Origin: Planctomycetes bacterium ADurb.Bin069
GTDB lineage: Bacteria > Planctomycetota > UBA8108 > UBA8890 > UBA8898
Length of the DNA stretch: 64,000 bases
Reading direction: 5' to 3'
Assembly (NCBI GenBank): GCA_002070955.1
Contig: MWEK01000022.1
Span: forward strand, 1 to 64,000
In this document: piece after piece, positions 53,324-63,909 of the stretch
Numbering within the stretch: position 1 is the first letter of the stretch
Layout: each line of letters opens with the position of its first letter
Translations under genes and position numbers: made by a program
The notes under the pieces: generated by a model
What the model was told of the DNA's origin: nothing
Seen by the model: the letters and a program-made list of their open reading frames with translations, nothing else
Databases searched by the model: none

Positions 53324-56300
53324 GCTGCCAGCGCGCGATCCTCAGGATATCCCTGAGACCCGCGCCTCCTCCGAGGACGGCCGACGGCTCGAATCCGGCA
53401 TGAACCGCGCAATCGCGGCAGCGGCGGTCCTTCCCCGGGCCCAGGTTTTCCCAGTCGACGCCCTCGCTGTAGTCCTTGAAGGTGGGGTAGTGGCGGTCCA
53501 GCAGCAGGTAGCACGGCGCGCGCCAACCGGCGACGTTGCGGGTGGGGTTGGCCCAAGGCGCGCAAGGCAGGTCGCGGGTGCCCAGCAGAAAATCGAGATA
53601 CACGGGGGAGCACAGCAGCGGAAACCGGCGCGCCAGGGCGCGCAGCCCGCCGAAGCGGGCTTTGATCTCCTCGCGGCTCAGGAAGAATTCATCGCCGCCT
53701 TCGGCGCCGGCGAAGGCGTAGGCCGGGGACACCGTATGCCCCTCGACGCCGTAAGGGAGCAAGTGCTCGAAGAGCTCGCGCAAGTCCGCCGGCTTCGTCG
53801 TTGCGTAGAACGTCGTGTTGGTGGTGACGCGGAAGCCGCGGGCGCGCGCGGCGGCGATGCCGGCGACGGCGCGGTCGAAGGACCCGGGCCGTCCGGTGAT
53901 CGCATCGTGCAGGGCGCGCGGGCCGTCCAAGTGCAAGTTGAGGATGAGACGCTTGTGCGGGGTGAACTCGGGCGCGGCGGCCGCCAATCGCTGGCCGTTC
54001 GTGCAGAGATAAACGTAGCGGCCCTGGGCGACCAACCCCGCGACGAGGGGCGCGATGTCCTTGTAGATCAGGGGCTCGCCGCCGCAGACCGACACCACCG
54101 GGGCGCCGCACTCCGCCGCCGAATCGAGACATTCGGCCAGGCTCAGCTCCGAGCCCATGAGGTCGCGGTATTCCTTGATCCGCCCGCAACCGGCGCAGGC
54201 GAGGTTGCAGCGGTGGAGCGGTTCCAGCATGAGGACCATGGGGAAGCGCGCTTGCCGGCGGAGCTTGCGGCCTAGGATGTATTTTCCGATGGTCAGGGAT
54301 TGGTGCAGCGGGAACTTGAGCCGGGGGCGCGCCGGAACTCGGCGGTAAGCCGCAAGCGACGGCTTGACGCTGATGGCGATGGGCCAAGAATTCAGGGATC
54401 GCGCGCGGTAGGCCCCGAGCGCCATGAGGGGGAAATACCGGGGGTAGAAGTGGTACTTGAGGTAGAACACCGAGGGAAAGCCCGTGCCGGTGAAGTTACG
54501 TTCCCTCCAGGCCCCATCGCTTTCCTGCCCCGCAAGCAGATATTCGGCGCCGCGCGCCAGCGCCGGGGAATCCCAACGGCCGGCGGCCATGAGGGCCAGC
54601 ATGGCCCAAGCGGTCTGGGACGGCGTGCTCTCCCCGCGGCCGCGGGCGTCCGGGCGGTGGTACGAGTCGCAGCGTTCGCCCCAGCCGCCGTCCGGGTTCT
54701 GGACCCGCTCGATCCAACCGGCGGCGCGGACGACCTCGGGCGCGGTCATGTCGTGACGCACCGCGTTGAGCGCCACGAGCACCGCGGCCGTGCCGTAAAT
54801 GTGGTTGACGCCCCAGCGCCCGAACCAGGAGCCGTCGGGTTCCTGGGCCCCGATCAGGAAGCGGACCGCCCGGGCGATCTCGGGTTCCTTTTCCGTGAAC
54901 CCCAGGCGGCCGCACATTTCGAGCACGCGCCCGGTGAGGTCGGGCGTCGAGGGGTCGAGAATCGCGTTGTGGTCCGCGAAGGGCAGGTCGCAGAGGATTG
55001 GGTGGCGGTTGTCGGCATCGAAGGCGCCCCAGCCGCCGTCGCGGTTCTGCATGGCGAGGACCCAGGCCAGCGCGCGGTCGACGGCGGACTGGAGCACGGG
55101 CTGCTCCGGTCCGAGGTCGACGCAGGCCAGGGCCATGACGACGACCGCGGTGTCATCGAGATCGGGGTAGAACTCGTTGGCGTACTCGAAGTACCAGCCG
55201 CCCGGCGCGGCGCGGGGGCGCCTGACGCGCCAGTCGCCGGGCAGACGCACCTCGCGGTCGAGCAGCCACTTGGCGGCGCGCGCGAGCGCGGGGTCGCCGG
55301 CCGGCATGCCGGCGCGCAGCCAGCCGATCATCGTGAGGGCGGTGTCCCACACCGGCGATTTGCACGGTTGGACCTTGAGTCGCCCGCCGTCTTCGATTAC
55401 CAAGCCTAGCATCTGCCCGATGGTGCGCTCCAGCACCGGATCGCCGTCGCGCAATCCCAGGCACTTGAGCGCGAAGGCCGTGTTGACGATGCCGGGCCAG
55501 ATCGCGCCTAGGCCGTCTGAGCGGTGCTGGCGCCGGAGGATCCAAGATCGGGCCTTTCGCAGGGCGCGGCCCCGGACGGCCGCGATGGGCCGCCGGCTCC
55601 AGAGCTTCAGGAGCGGATCGAGGCTCACGAAGACGCGCTTCCAGGGCGAGGTCCCGTTGCGGCTCTCGACGTACAGGGTGCGCTCGGCGCGGCGGTCGCC
55701 GCGTAGCTCGTCGATCCCGCCGCCTTCGGGCGTGGGCGCCAGCGGCCGGTAGTGGTTGACGATCATGAGCGGCACGATGATGGCGCGCGTCCAACTCGAC
55801 ATAGAGTAGAGGCTGAGCGGAAACCAGGGCAGAAGCAGCATGATCTCCGGCAGGATCTCGGGGACGCCCTTCCAGTCGTACTGCCCGAAGAGCGCCAGAT
55901 AGAACCGGGTGTACGTGTTGCATCGGGTGATGCCGCCCAGCGCCGCGATGGCCGCGCGCGCGCGGGCCAGGGGCTCGGCGTCGGCGGGATAGCCGGCCAG
56001 CTTGAGGGCGAAGTACGCCTTGACGGTGGCGCTCACGTCGGGCGGGCCGCCCGGGAAGGTGCTGAAGCCTCCGCCGGGCAACTGCTGGGCGAGGATCTCC
56101 CGCGCGGCTTTCGCCATGAGATCGGCGTGGATCCGAGCGCGTCCGAGAAAGTGCAGGGCGATGATCAGGTCGGACTCGAGGGTTATGTCGGCTTCCAATT
56201 GGGCGCAGAGGTGGCCGTCTTCGCGCTGCTGTCCCGCCAGGTTGTCCCGCGCGCGCTCAACGGCGAGGTCCAGGCGGGCGCCGAGCGCCGGCCCGGCGTC

Positions 56301-56351
56301 GATGCCGGGCGCGCACACACAATCCGTGGTCTGTCCGCCTGTCTGCCTCAC
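53316..56351 (-). CDS. shc-hpnH: Fused squalene-hopene cyclase and adenosylhopane synthase (HpnH)
   Basis: A 1011-residue two-enzyme polypeptide. Residues about 1-645 are a squalene-hopene cyclase: many QW motifs (QNRDGGWGAFD, QEPDGSWFGRW, QNPDGGWGE) and the catalytic acid Asp-Leu-Asp-Asp-Thr at 397-401. A linker of about 35 residues leads to the radical-SAM domain (about 680-1011), which resembles HpnH: FPLHQSLTIGKYIL, RFPMVLMLEPLHRCNLACAG, with Cys715, Cys719 and Cys722 as cluster ligands, and VVSVCGGEPL. HpnH joins hopene to the 5'-deoxyadenosyl group. No in-frame ATG, GTG or TTG lies in the linker, so the two halves are translated as one protein. The GTG start at 56351 follows AAGGAG; a longer reading frame upstream lacks conservation. 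Confidence 0.93.
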   Translation of the reverse strand: MRQTGGQTTDCVCAPGIDAGPALGARLDLAVERARDNLAGQQREDGHLCAQLEADITLESDLIIALHFLGRARIHADLMAKAAREILAQQLPGGGFSTFPGGPPDVSATVKAYFALKLAGYPADAEPLARARAAIAALGGITRCNTYTRFYLALFGQYDWKGVPEILPEIMLLLPWFPLSLYSMSSWTRAIIVPLMIVNHYRPLAPTPEGGGIDELRGDRRAERTLYVESRNGTSPWKRVFVSLDPLLKLWSRRPIAAVRGRALRKARSWILRRQHRSDGLGAIWPGIVNTAFALKCLGLRDGDPVLERTIGQMLGLVIEDGGRLKVQPCKSPVWDTALTMIGWLRAGMPAGDPALARAAKWLLDREVRLPGDWRVRRPRAAPGGWYFEYANEFYPDLDDTAVVVMALACVDLGPEQPVLQSAVDRALAWVLAMQNRDGGWGAFDADNRHPILCDLPFADHNAILDPSTPDLTGRVLEMCGRLGFTEKEPEIARAVRFLIGAQEPDGSWFGRWGVNHIYGTAAVLVALNAVRHDMTAPEVVRAAGWIERVQNPDGGWGERCDSYHRPDARGRGESTPSQTAWAMLALMAAGRWDSPALARGAEYLLAGQESDGAWRERNFTGTGFPSVFYLKYHFYPRYFPLMALGAYRARSLNSWPIAISVKPSLAAYRRVPARPRLKFPLHQSLTIGKYILGRKLRRQARFPMVLMLEPLHRCNLACAGCGRIKEYRDLMGSELSLAECLDSAAECGAPVVSVCGGEPLIYKDIAPLVAGLVAQGRYVYLCTNGQRLAAAAPEFTPHKRLILNLHLDGPRALHDAITGRPGSFDRAVAGIAAARARGFRVTTNTTFYATTKPADLRELFEHLLPYGVEGHTVSPAYAFAGAEGGDEFFLSREEIKARFGGLRALARRFPLLCSPVYLDFLLGTRDLPCAPWANPTRNVAGWRAPCYLLLDRHYPTFKDYSEGVDWENLGPGKDRRCRDCAVHAGFEPSAVLGGGAGLRDILRIARWQLG

Positions 56352-56478
56352 GGTGATCTCCTTCGGCCCTCGGGGCGCCGCCCACCGCAAACGGCGGGCG
56401 CGGCGGCCGCGGACGAAGGCCAAGTGTAACCGAAAAAAAGCCCTTGGAAAGAGTCGTGCGCCGCCGCGCGCGCCCCTG

Positions 56479-56507
56479 TTGCGCCTTGCAGACCCTTGTC
56501 TTACGAT
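56479..56507 (+). promoter_or_regulatory. Candidate leaderless promoter of hpnN
   Basis: TTGCGC, 17 nt and TACGAT, 8 nt before the hpnN ATG. A weaker divergent candidate for shc-hpnH (TTTCCA, 16 nt, TACACT at 56423-56450 on the minus strand) shares this 164-nt gap. Confidence 0.45.
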
Positions 56508-56515
56508 CATATGCC

Positions 56516-59350
56516 ATGTTCAGATACCAGGAGCTGAAGCTTCGTGCGCTTGCGGGTCTTGCCGCTTTCGTCGCCAGGCGGCCCCGCTTGGTGCTGGGCG
56601 CGGGCGCGTTGCTTACCGCGGCGTCCATCGTCGTGACGCTGGCGCCCGTGCCCCTCCCCTTCACGGGCGCGGTGCTCGGGCCGCTCGATTTCCAGTCGAA
56701 CCGCAACGATTTGATCTCCAAGAGGCTCGAATGGAACCAGCGCTTCATCCGCTGGCAGGAGGGCTTCTCGGGCACCAGCGATCTCCTGGTCGTGGCGGAC
56801 GCGGGGCCGGCCGACGACGGACGCGACGCGCGCGCCGCCGCCGTCAGGGCCATGATCGACGAATTGGGCCCGGCGTTGAACGCCGCGCCGTGGATCCGCC
56901 GGGCCGTGTGGGGATTCGACACGCTGGCGGTGAGCCCGAAGGCCATCAGAGTGGCGGATCTGGATGAGAGCAAGCCGTCGGACGAGTTCCGCGAGTTGTT
57001 GGTCGATGTCAAGGACGCGCCGTTGCTCCTCTCCAGCCCGGTCCCGGAGGCGTTCATCGCCCAGGTCGCGGCGCGGATGCAGGCGGAGGAAGAGAGCGGC
57101 ACCGACGCCGAGACGATCAAGGACCTGCGGAGCTTCGCGGGCGTCTTGGATGCCTTCACCGCGTCGGTCCGGAACGAAGGGGACGAGCCCACCGATATCG
57201 GGCGCCTCATTTTGGAGCGCGAACGCGAGAGCGGGCTGTGGCAGTACCTGGTCACCGACAACAACCGCATGTACTTCATCCGGATCACGCCCGAGCTTGA
57301 CACGAGCCAGATCAACGCGCTCGCCCCCGCGATCGCCTCGGCCAGGAGCGTGATGGCGAAAGTGCTGGCGCGCCACCCGAAGGTCGACGCGGGTCTGACG
57401 GGCATCGATGTGGTGGAGGCCGACGAAACCGAGGCCGCCACCCGGGATGGAATCGTGGCATCGCTCCTCGCGGCGACGCTGATCATGCTCCTCATGCTCA
57501 GCGCCTTCCAGAGCGTGCGCATGCCGCTCATGCTCATGGCGGCGTTGCTGGCGGGAATCGCCTGGACGTTCGGGTTCACCACGCTGGCCGTCGGCCACCT
57601 CCAGGTGATCAGCGTCGTGTTCGTGCCGATCTTGCTGGGGCTGGGCATCGCCTACGGAATCTACCTCGCCTTGCGTTACGAGCGGATCCGGCATACCTAC
57701 AGGGACGATATGGAGGGGTGCGTCGCCGCCATGCGCGACACGTACCGGGTCATGGGTCCTGGCGTCCTGACGGGCTGCCTGACGACGGCCGCGGCCTTCA
57801 TGATGACCCTCACGACCGACTTCACCGGCGTGGCGGAGATGGGGTTGATCTCCGGCGTGGGCGTGATCCTGTGCCTCATCTCCATGGTCACCGTCTTTCC
57901 GGCGCTGCTCCGCTTCGTCAAGCCGTGGCACCGGCATATCGTGCCGGTGGGCCGGCGCTTCGTGCGCTACTACGACGACCGCTGGTTCATGCCCTTCGTG
58001 CGCCATCCGGCGCTCACGCTGGGCACGGGGGCGGTGTTGACGGCGCTTTCCGTGCTGGCGGCCGCGGGCTTGCAGTTCGACTACAACCTGCTCAAGCTCC
58101 AACCGGCGGGCATGCCCAGCGTGGACTGGGAGCGGCGCATCGTCGACGATGCCGGCGAGTCGATCTGGTTCGGCGTCTCCATTGTCGGCGACATGGAAGA
58201 GGCGCGTGAGCGGGCGGAGCGCTTCAGACGGCTGTCCACCGTGAGCGTCGTGCGCGGCGTGGGGCTGCTCATGCCGGATGACGAGGAGCGCAAAATTGAA
58301 CTCCTGCAGGAACTGCGGCCGGCCATCGAGGAAGCCGTGGCGCGGGGCCGCGCGGCGCCCGAGGCCAGGTCGGGGCTCGCGCCGGCGATCATGCTGCTTC
58401 AGGCGGCGTTCAAGGTGCAGACCCTGCGCGGGGACATTCCGGCGGCCATCCGACCCTACGTCGACGAAGTCGGGCAGGCCCTCGAGCGCTTGTCCCGGGC
58501 GCTGCGCGACCTGGCGCCCGCGGCGGCTCCCGCCCGCCTGGCGCGCCTCGACGGCGAGTTCGCCCGCTGGCGCGACGAGAGTCGGGACAAGGTCCTGCGG
58601 GCCCTCGATCCGACGCCCCTCGGGCTGGAAGACCTGCCGGCGGAGGTGCTCGATCCGTACCGCGGCCGGGACGGCACGCTGGCTTTGGAGATCTTTCCCC
58701 GGCTGCCCGATCCGTCGCTCTCGCCGGTGCGGGATGTGCTCGATCCCGATTTCCTGCCGGTTTTCGTCGCCGAGATGCGCGGGGTCGATCCCCTGATCAC
58801 GGGCGTGAGCGTCCAGATCTGCGAGTCCGGCACGCTCATCCAGAATTCGTATATCGTCGCGGGCGCCCTCGGCATGCTGGTGGTCTTCCTGATGCTGCTG
58901 GCGGATTTTCAGTCCCTGTGCGACAGCCTGCTTGCGCTCGTTCCCGTGATCGTGGGCTTCGCGGTGACCTTCGGCATCATGCGCCTGGCGGGCATGCAGA
59001 TCAACGCGGCCAACATCATCGTGCTGCCCCTCATGTTCGGCATCGGCGTCGATTCGGGGGTGCAGATGCTCTACCGGAGCCGCATGGATGCGCGGGGTGA
59101 TCCGCCGGGGCTCACCGAAGGGACCGGCCCGGGCATCATTCTCGTCAACCTGCTGGAGATCGTCGGATTCGGAGTGTTGGCCATCCCGTACATTCCGGGG
59201 CTGGGCATCGGCGTGAGCCACCGCGGGATTCAGAGCCTCGGCTTCGTCCTGACCTGCGGCATGGCGATGACGCTGCTGGCCTGCCTCGCGATCATGCCCG
59301 CGTGGCTGCGGATCCGGCGCCGGGCGGCGGCGCGCCGCGGCGCCGACTAG
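56516..59350 (+). CDS. hpnN: Hopanoid-associated RND transporter HpnN
   Basis: A 944-residue RND/MMPL-family inner-membrane transporter. Two halves each have a membrane domain of about six helices (clusters around residues 320-470 and 780-935) with SSD-type segments such as VISVVFVPILLGLGIAYGIY and IIVLPLMFGIGVDSGVQML, and a large periplasmic domain between helices 1 and 2 and between 7 and 8. HpnN moves hopanoids from inner to outer membrane. The assignment relies on the divergent shc-hpnH gene; a generic MMPL lipid exporter is the alternative. It converges with hpnO (11-nt gap). Confidence 0.85.
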   Translation: MFRYQELKLRALAGLAAFVARRPRLVLGAGALLTAASIVVTLAPVPLPFTGAVLGPLDFQSNRNDLISKRLEWNQRFIRWQEGFSGTSDLLVVADAGPADDGRDARAAAVRAMIDELGPALNAAPWIRRAVWGFDTLAVSPKAIRVADLDESKPSDEFRELLVDVKDAPLLLSSPVPEAFIAQVAARMQAEEESGTDAETIKDLRSFAGVLDAFTASVRNEGDEPTDIGRLILERERESGLWQYLVTDNNRMYFIRITPELDTSQINALAPAIASARSVMAKVLARHPKVDAGLTGIDVVEADETEAATRDGIVASLLAATLIMLLMLSAFQSVRMPLMLMAALLAGIAWTFGFTTLAVGHLQVISVVFVPILLGLGIAYGIYLALRYERIRHTYRDDMEGCVAAMRDTYRVMGPGVLTGCLTTAAAFMMTLTTDFTGVAEMGLISGVGVILCLISMVTVFPALLRFVKPWHRHIVPVGRRFVRYYDDRWFMPFVRHPALTLGTGAVLTALSVLAAAGLQFDYNLLKLQPAGMPSVDWERRIVDDAGESIWFGVSIVGDMEEARERAERFRRLSTVSVVRGVGLLMPDDEERKIELLQELRPAIEEAVARGRAAPEARSGLAPAIMLLQAAFKVQTLRGDIPAAIRPYVDEVGQALERLSRALRDLAPAAAPARLARLDGEFARWRDESRDKVLRALDPTPLGLEDLPAEVLDPYRGRDGTLALEIFPRLPDPSLSPVRDVLDPDFLPVFVAEMRGVDPLITGVSVQICESGTLIQNSYIVAGALGMLVVFLMLLADFQSLCDSLLALVPVIVGFAVTFGIMRLAGMQINAANIIVLPLMFGIGVDSGVQMLYRSRMDARGDPPGLTEGTGPGIILVNLLEIVGFGVLAIPYIPGLGIGVSHRGIQSLGFVLTCGMAMTLLACLAIMPAWLRIRRRAAARRGAD

Positions 59351-59361
59351 GCCGCGGTTCC

Positions 59362-60744
59362 CTATCGATTCCCCTTGAGGGCGTGCGCCGCCAGGCGGCT
59401 GCCGATCTCCCAGATCGGGCCGGGGAACTTCTTGGCGTCGTCGAGCACCGCCGCGAAGGCGCCGAGGAAGCGGTCCACCTCCTTGCGCCCGATCATGAGG
59501 GGCGGCAGCAGGCGGATGACGTCGGCCGCATGGCCGCCGACCTGGGTCAAAATCCGGTGGTCGCTCATGAGGGGGACGACGAAGGACTGCGCCAGGAGGC
59601 CGGGGGAGAGCTTGTCCATGAAGGCGCCTTGGAGCCGGCCCCAAAGGCCGCGCGGCGGCTGCAGCTCGATGGCGATCATGAGGCCGCGGCCCCGCACCTC
59701 CTTGATCATGGGATTGGAGCGCTGCAGGTCCCGCAGGCCGGCCATGATGGCCTCGCCCATGGCCAGCGCGTTGGCGGGAAGCCGCTCCTCCTCCAGGATG
59801 TCCAGCACCGCCAGGCCGCAGGCCATGGCCATGCCCCCGCGGCCGAAGGTGTTGGAGTGGACAACGCAGCGCTCCAACGAACTGAAGACCTTGTCGTAGA
59901 TCCAACGGCGGAAGAGCACCGCGCCCACCGGCACGAAGCCTCCCGAGAGCGCCTTGGAGACCACCACGATGTCCGGCTCGACGTTCTCCCACTCGGCGCA
60001 AAACAGTTTGCCCGTCCGGCCCAAGCCCGTCATGACCTCGTCGAGGATCAAGATCGCGCCGTGAGCCCGGCAGAGCCGGGCGACGTCGGCGAGGTATCCG
60101 CCGGGCGGCACATGCACGGTCTTGCCCTGGATCGGCTCGAGGATGACGGCGGCCACATCGCCCTCGGCCAGCCGGGCCTCCAGCGCGGCCGCATCGCCGA
60201 AGGGCACGGAGAAGGTGTCGGGAAGGAGGGGTTCGAAGCCCTGGCGGAAGTCCCGGTTGCCGTTGACCGAGAGGGCGCCGAGAGACAAGCCGTGGAAATC
60301 CTTTTCGGCGTAAATGACCTTGCTGCGGCCTGCCGCGGCGCGGGCGAGCTTGAGCGCGGTCTCCACGCTTTCGGTGCCGGAATTGGTGAGAAACACGCGC
60401 TCGAGTTTGCCGGGGGCGAGGGCCAGGAGCCTTTCGGCGAGCATGCCGGCCAGAAGCGGCGCATCCAACTGAACCATGGACGCGACGTCCAGGTCGAGAT
60501 ACTGCCGGAGCGTGCGGATCACGGCGGGGTGGTTGCGCCCCACGCCGAACACCCCGTAGCCCGCCAGCAGGTCGAGGTAGTCGTTCCCCTCGGCGTCGTA
60601 GAGATATGCGCCCTCGGCGCGGACGTAGCTCTTGGAGAAACCGATGAGCTGGAGCACCTTAGTGAGGCGCGGGTTGACGTGCGCGCCGAAAAGGGCGATG
60701 TTCTCCTCCCGGCGGCGCTTCATCTCGGCGGCAAGATCGAACAT
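59362..60744 (-). CDS. hpnO: Class III aminotransferase, HpnO type
   Basis: A 460-residue PLP aminotransferase. Key blocks: DLLAGYGVFGVGRNHP, FLTNSGTESVETALKLAR, ILDEVMTGLGRTGKLF and the PLP lysine in VVSKALSGGF (Lys264), then HSNTFGRGGMAMACGL. The C-terminus ends IWEIGSRLAAHALKGN. HpnO makes aminobacteriohopanetriol, using a hopanoid as amino acceptor. Neighbouring hopanoid genes support this, though an ornithine or GABA-type substrate cannot be ruled out. ATG at 60744 has AAGGAG and a good promoter upstream. Confidence 0.8.
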   Translation of the reverse strand: MFDLAAEMKRRREENIALFGAHVNPRLTKVLQLIGFSKSYVRAEGAYLYDAEGNDYLDLLAGYGVFGVGRNHPAVIRTLRQYLDLDVASMVQLDAPLLAGMLAERLLALAPGKLERVFLTNSGTESVETALKLARAAAGRSKVIYAEKDFHGLSLGALSVNGNRDFRQGFEPLLPDTFSVPFGDAAALEARLAEGDVAAVILEPIQGKTVHVPPGGYLADVARLCRAHGAILILDEVMTGLGRTGKLFCAEWENVEPDIVVVSKALSGGFVPVGAVLFRRWIYDKVFSSLERCVVHSNTFGRGGMAMACGLAVLDILEEERLPANALAMGEAIMAGLRDLQRSNPMIKEVRGRGLMIAIELQPPRGLWGRLQGAFMDKLSPGLLAQSFVVPLMSDHRILTQVGGHAADVIRLLPPLMIGRKEVDRFLGAFAAVLDDAKKFPGPIWEIGSRLAAHALKGNR

Positions 60745-60781
60745 GGAAGGCTCCTTGTAAAGGGCCCGAGGCCAGGGCGCA

Positions 60782-60810
60782 AGTTTAGGCGTCGCCGAGA
60801 GCTTCGTCAA
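60782..60810 (-). promoter_or_regulatory. Sigma70 promoter of the hpnO gene
   Basis: TTGACG, 17 nt and TAAACT on the minus strand; predicted start about 30 nt before the ATG. Confidence 0.65.
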
Positions 60811-60866
60811 CAAGAGCGCGAAATCGCTGCGGAAGGGCCGCAGGCGCCGGCGGCGGCGCGCGCAGG

Positions 60867-60895
60867 TTGCCGGCCTCCGGCCGCTGGACTACAAT
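60867..60895 (+). promoter_or_regulatory. Sigma70 promoter of the DUF192-uvrB group
   Basis: TTGCCG, 17 nt and TACAAT; predicted start about 15 nt before the DUF192 gene. Confidence 0.65.
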
Positions 60896-60916
60896 CGAGC
60901 CCTGAGGTTAAGAGGC

Positions 60917-61396
60917 ATGCGGCACCTGCTCGTGACAATGCTGCTCGCGATCGCGTCGGGGACGACGGGATGCGGCCGGGGAGGCGCGGCGGCCGGGCTG
61001 AGCGAGGCCGGCCTGCCGTGCGCCGCGTTGACCATCAAGGGCCGGCGCCTGGCGGTCGAACTGGCGGTCAACGACCGGGATCGCGTGAAGGGGTACCGCT
61101 TCCGGGCCCGCGTTCCCGAGGGCACCGGCATGCTGTTCGTGTATCCCGTGGCGGTGTTCCCGCGTTTCGTCATGTCCAACGTGACCGTGCCTCTCAGCAT
61201 CGCCTTCATCGACGACGAGGGTCGGATCCGCCAAATCTGCGACATGCAGCCCATGGCGGAGCAGACCACCGTGGGCGCGTTCAAGGTGCGCTACGCCCTC
61301 GAGGTGCCCCAGGGGTGGTTCGCGCGCAACGGCATTGCCGAGGGGGAAGCGCTCGAGGGGCTGGCGGACATCGTGCGGCGGTTTCCGCCCTCGTAG
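60917..61396 (+). CDS. DUF192 family lipoprotein
   Basis: A 159-residue exported protein with a lipobox (SGTTGC, lipidated Cys about 19). The DUF192 body is recognisable from VELAVNDRDRVKGYRFR, GMLFVYP, RFVMSNVTVPLSIAFID and ALEVPQGWFARNGI. The function of this small beta-barrel family is unknown. It precedes two genes on the same strand that end with uvrB. Confidence 0.87.
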   Translation: MRHLLVTMLLAIASGTTGCGRGGAAAGLSEAGLPCAALTIKGRRLAVELAVNDRDRVKGYRFRARVPEGTGMLFVYPVAVFPRFVMSNVTVPLSIAFIDDEGRIRQICDMQPMAEQTTVGAFKVRYALEVPQGWFARNGIAEGEALEGLADIVRRFPPS

Positions 61397-61414
61397 CGCG
61401 GAAGGGGGACGATC

Positions 61415-61645
61415 ATGCCGGGGGAGAGCACTCGAACGCGGGCGCTCGTCATGCTTGCGGGCGTGCTGGCCGCGGCGTGCGCGTTCCTGCCGTGCCGCGA
61501 CCTCGCGCCGCCGCCGCCCCGCGCCGTCGATCCGGCCGAAGCCGCCCCGGCCGAACTGCTCGCCCTGCCCGGCGTGGGGCGCGCGCGCGCCGAGGCTTTG
61601 TGGGCGGAGCGTCTGCTCGGCTCCCGTACGGCGCGGGAGCGCTGA
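61415..61645 (+). CDS. Short helix-hairpin-helix protein with signal/anchor segment
   Basis: A 76-residue protein: hydrophobic segment at about residues 10-26, a Pro-rich stretch, then a single HhH motif in AELLALPGVGRARAEALW. Such motifs follow the anchor in ComEA-type DNA-uptake proteins, but here the second half of the ComEA domain is missing, so it may be a degenerate relative. GGAAGGGGG precedes the ATG; it lies 18 nt after DUF192 and 3 nt before uvrB. Confidence 0.6.
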   Translation: MPGESTRTRALVMLAGVLAAACAFLPCRDLAPPPPRAVDPAEAAPAELLALPGVGRARAEALWAERLLGSRTARER

Positions 61646-61648
61646 CCC

Positions 61649-63634
<1,986 letters not shown>

Positions 63635-63645
63635 GCGCGCCCGGG

Positions 63646-63909
63646 TCAGAACCCGCCGGTGCCCCGGAACGCGCTCTCCGCTTGAATGACGGCGCCCTCC
63701 AGCGCGGCGGGCACGGCGCGCAGACTCCAAGGATCGTGCAGCGCATCCCCGGCGGTGGGAAGGTGGAAGAAAACCGGATCGGCGCCCTCGATCATCCGGG
63801 CGGAGAAAGCGCGGCCGTCGTCGATCTGCTCGCACGTTCCCTGATGCGCCGGCGCGCATCCGGCCAGGCAGAGCCACCAGCAGATCCCCGAGAAGATGAC
63901 CTTTCGCAT
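63646..63909 (-). CDS. Small lipoprotein of unknown function
   Basis: An 87-residue protein with a lipobox (LAGC, lipidated Cys18) after a hydrophobic segment, then a short domain of about 60 residues with no recognised family. GGGGGAA precedes the ATG. It converges with uvrB (11-nt gap). The 91 bases from 63910 to the end of the window carry no recognisable gene. Confidence 0.65.
   Translation of the reverse strand: MRKVIFSGICWWLCLAGCAPAHQGTCEQIDDGRAFSARMIEGADPVFFHLPTAGDALHDPWSLRAVPAALEGAVIQAESAFRGTGGF

Noticed and set aside
53316..56351. Separate hpnH gene translated from an internal start
   Set aside because: The linker has no in-frame ATG, GTG or TTG; the first in-frame ATG is directly before the iron-sulphur cysteines, which would remove the conserved HpnH N-terminus.
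56507..60001. Very long open frame on the minus strand (over 1100 codons) across hpnN
   Set aside because: It lies antisense to a clear RND transporter, is rich in His/Arg/Gly and lacks any domain; long antisense frames are expected at this GC content. Similar ones at 23697-25721 and 28145-30589 on the plus strand were rejected for the same reason.
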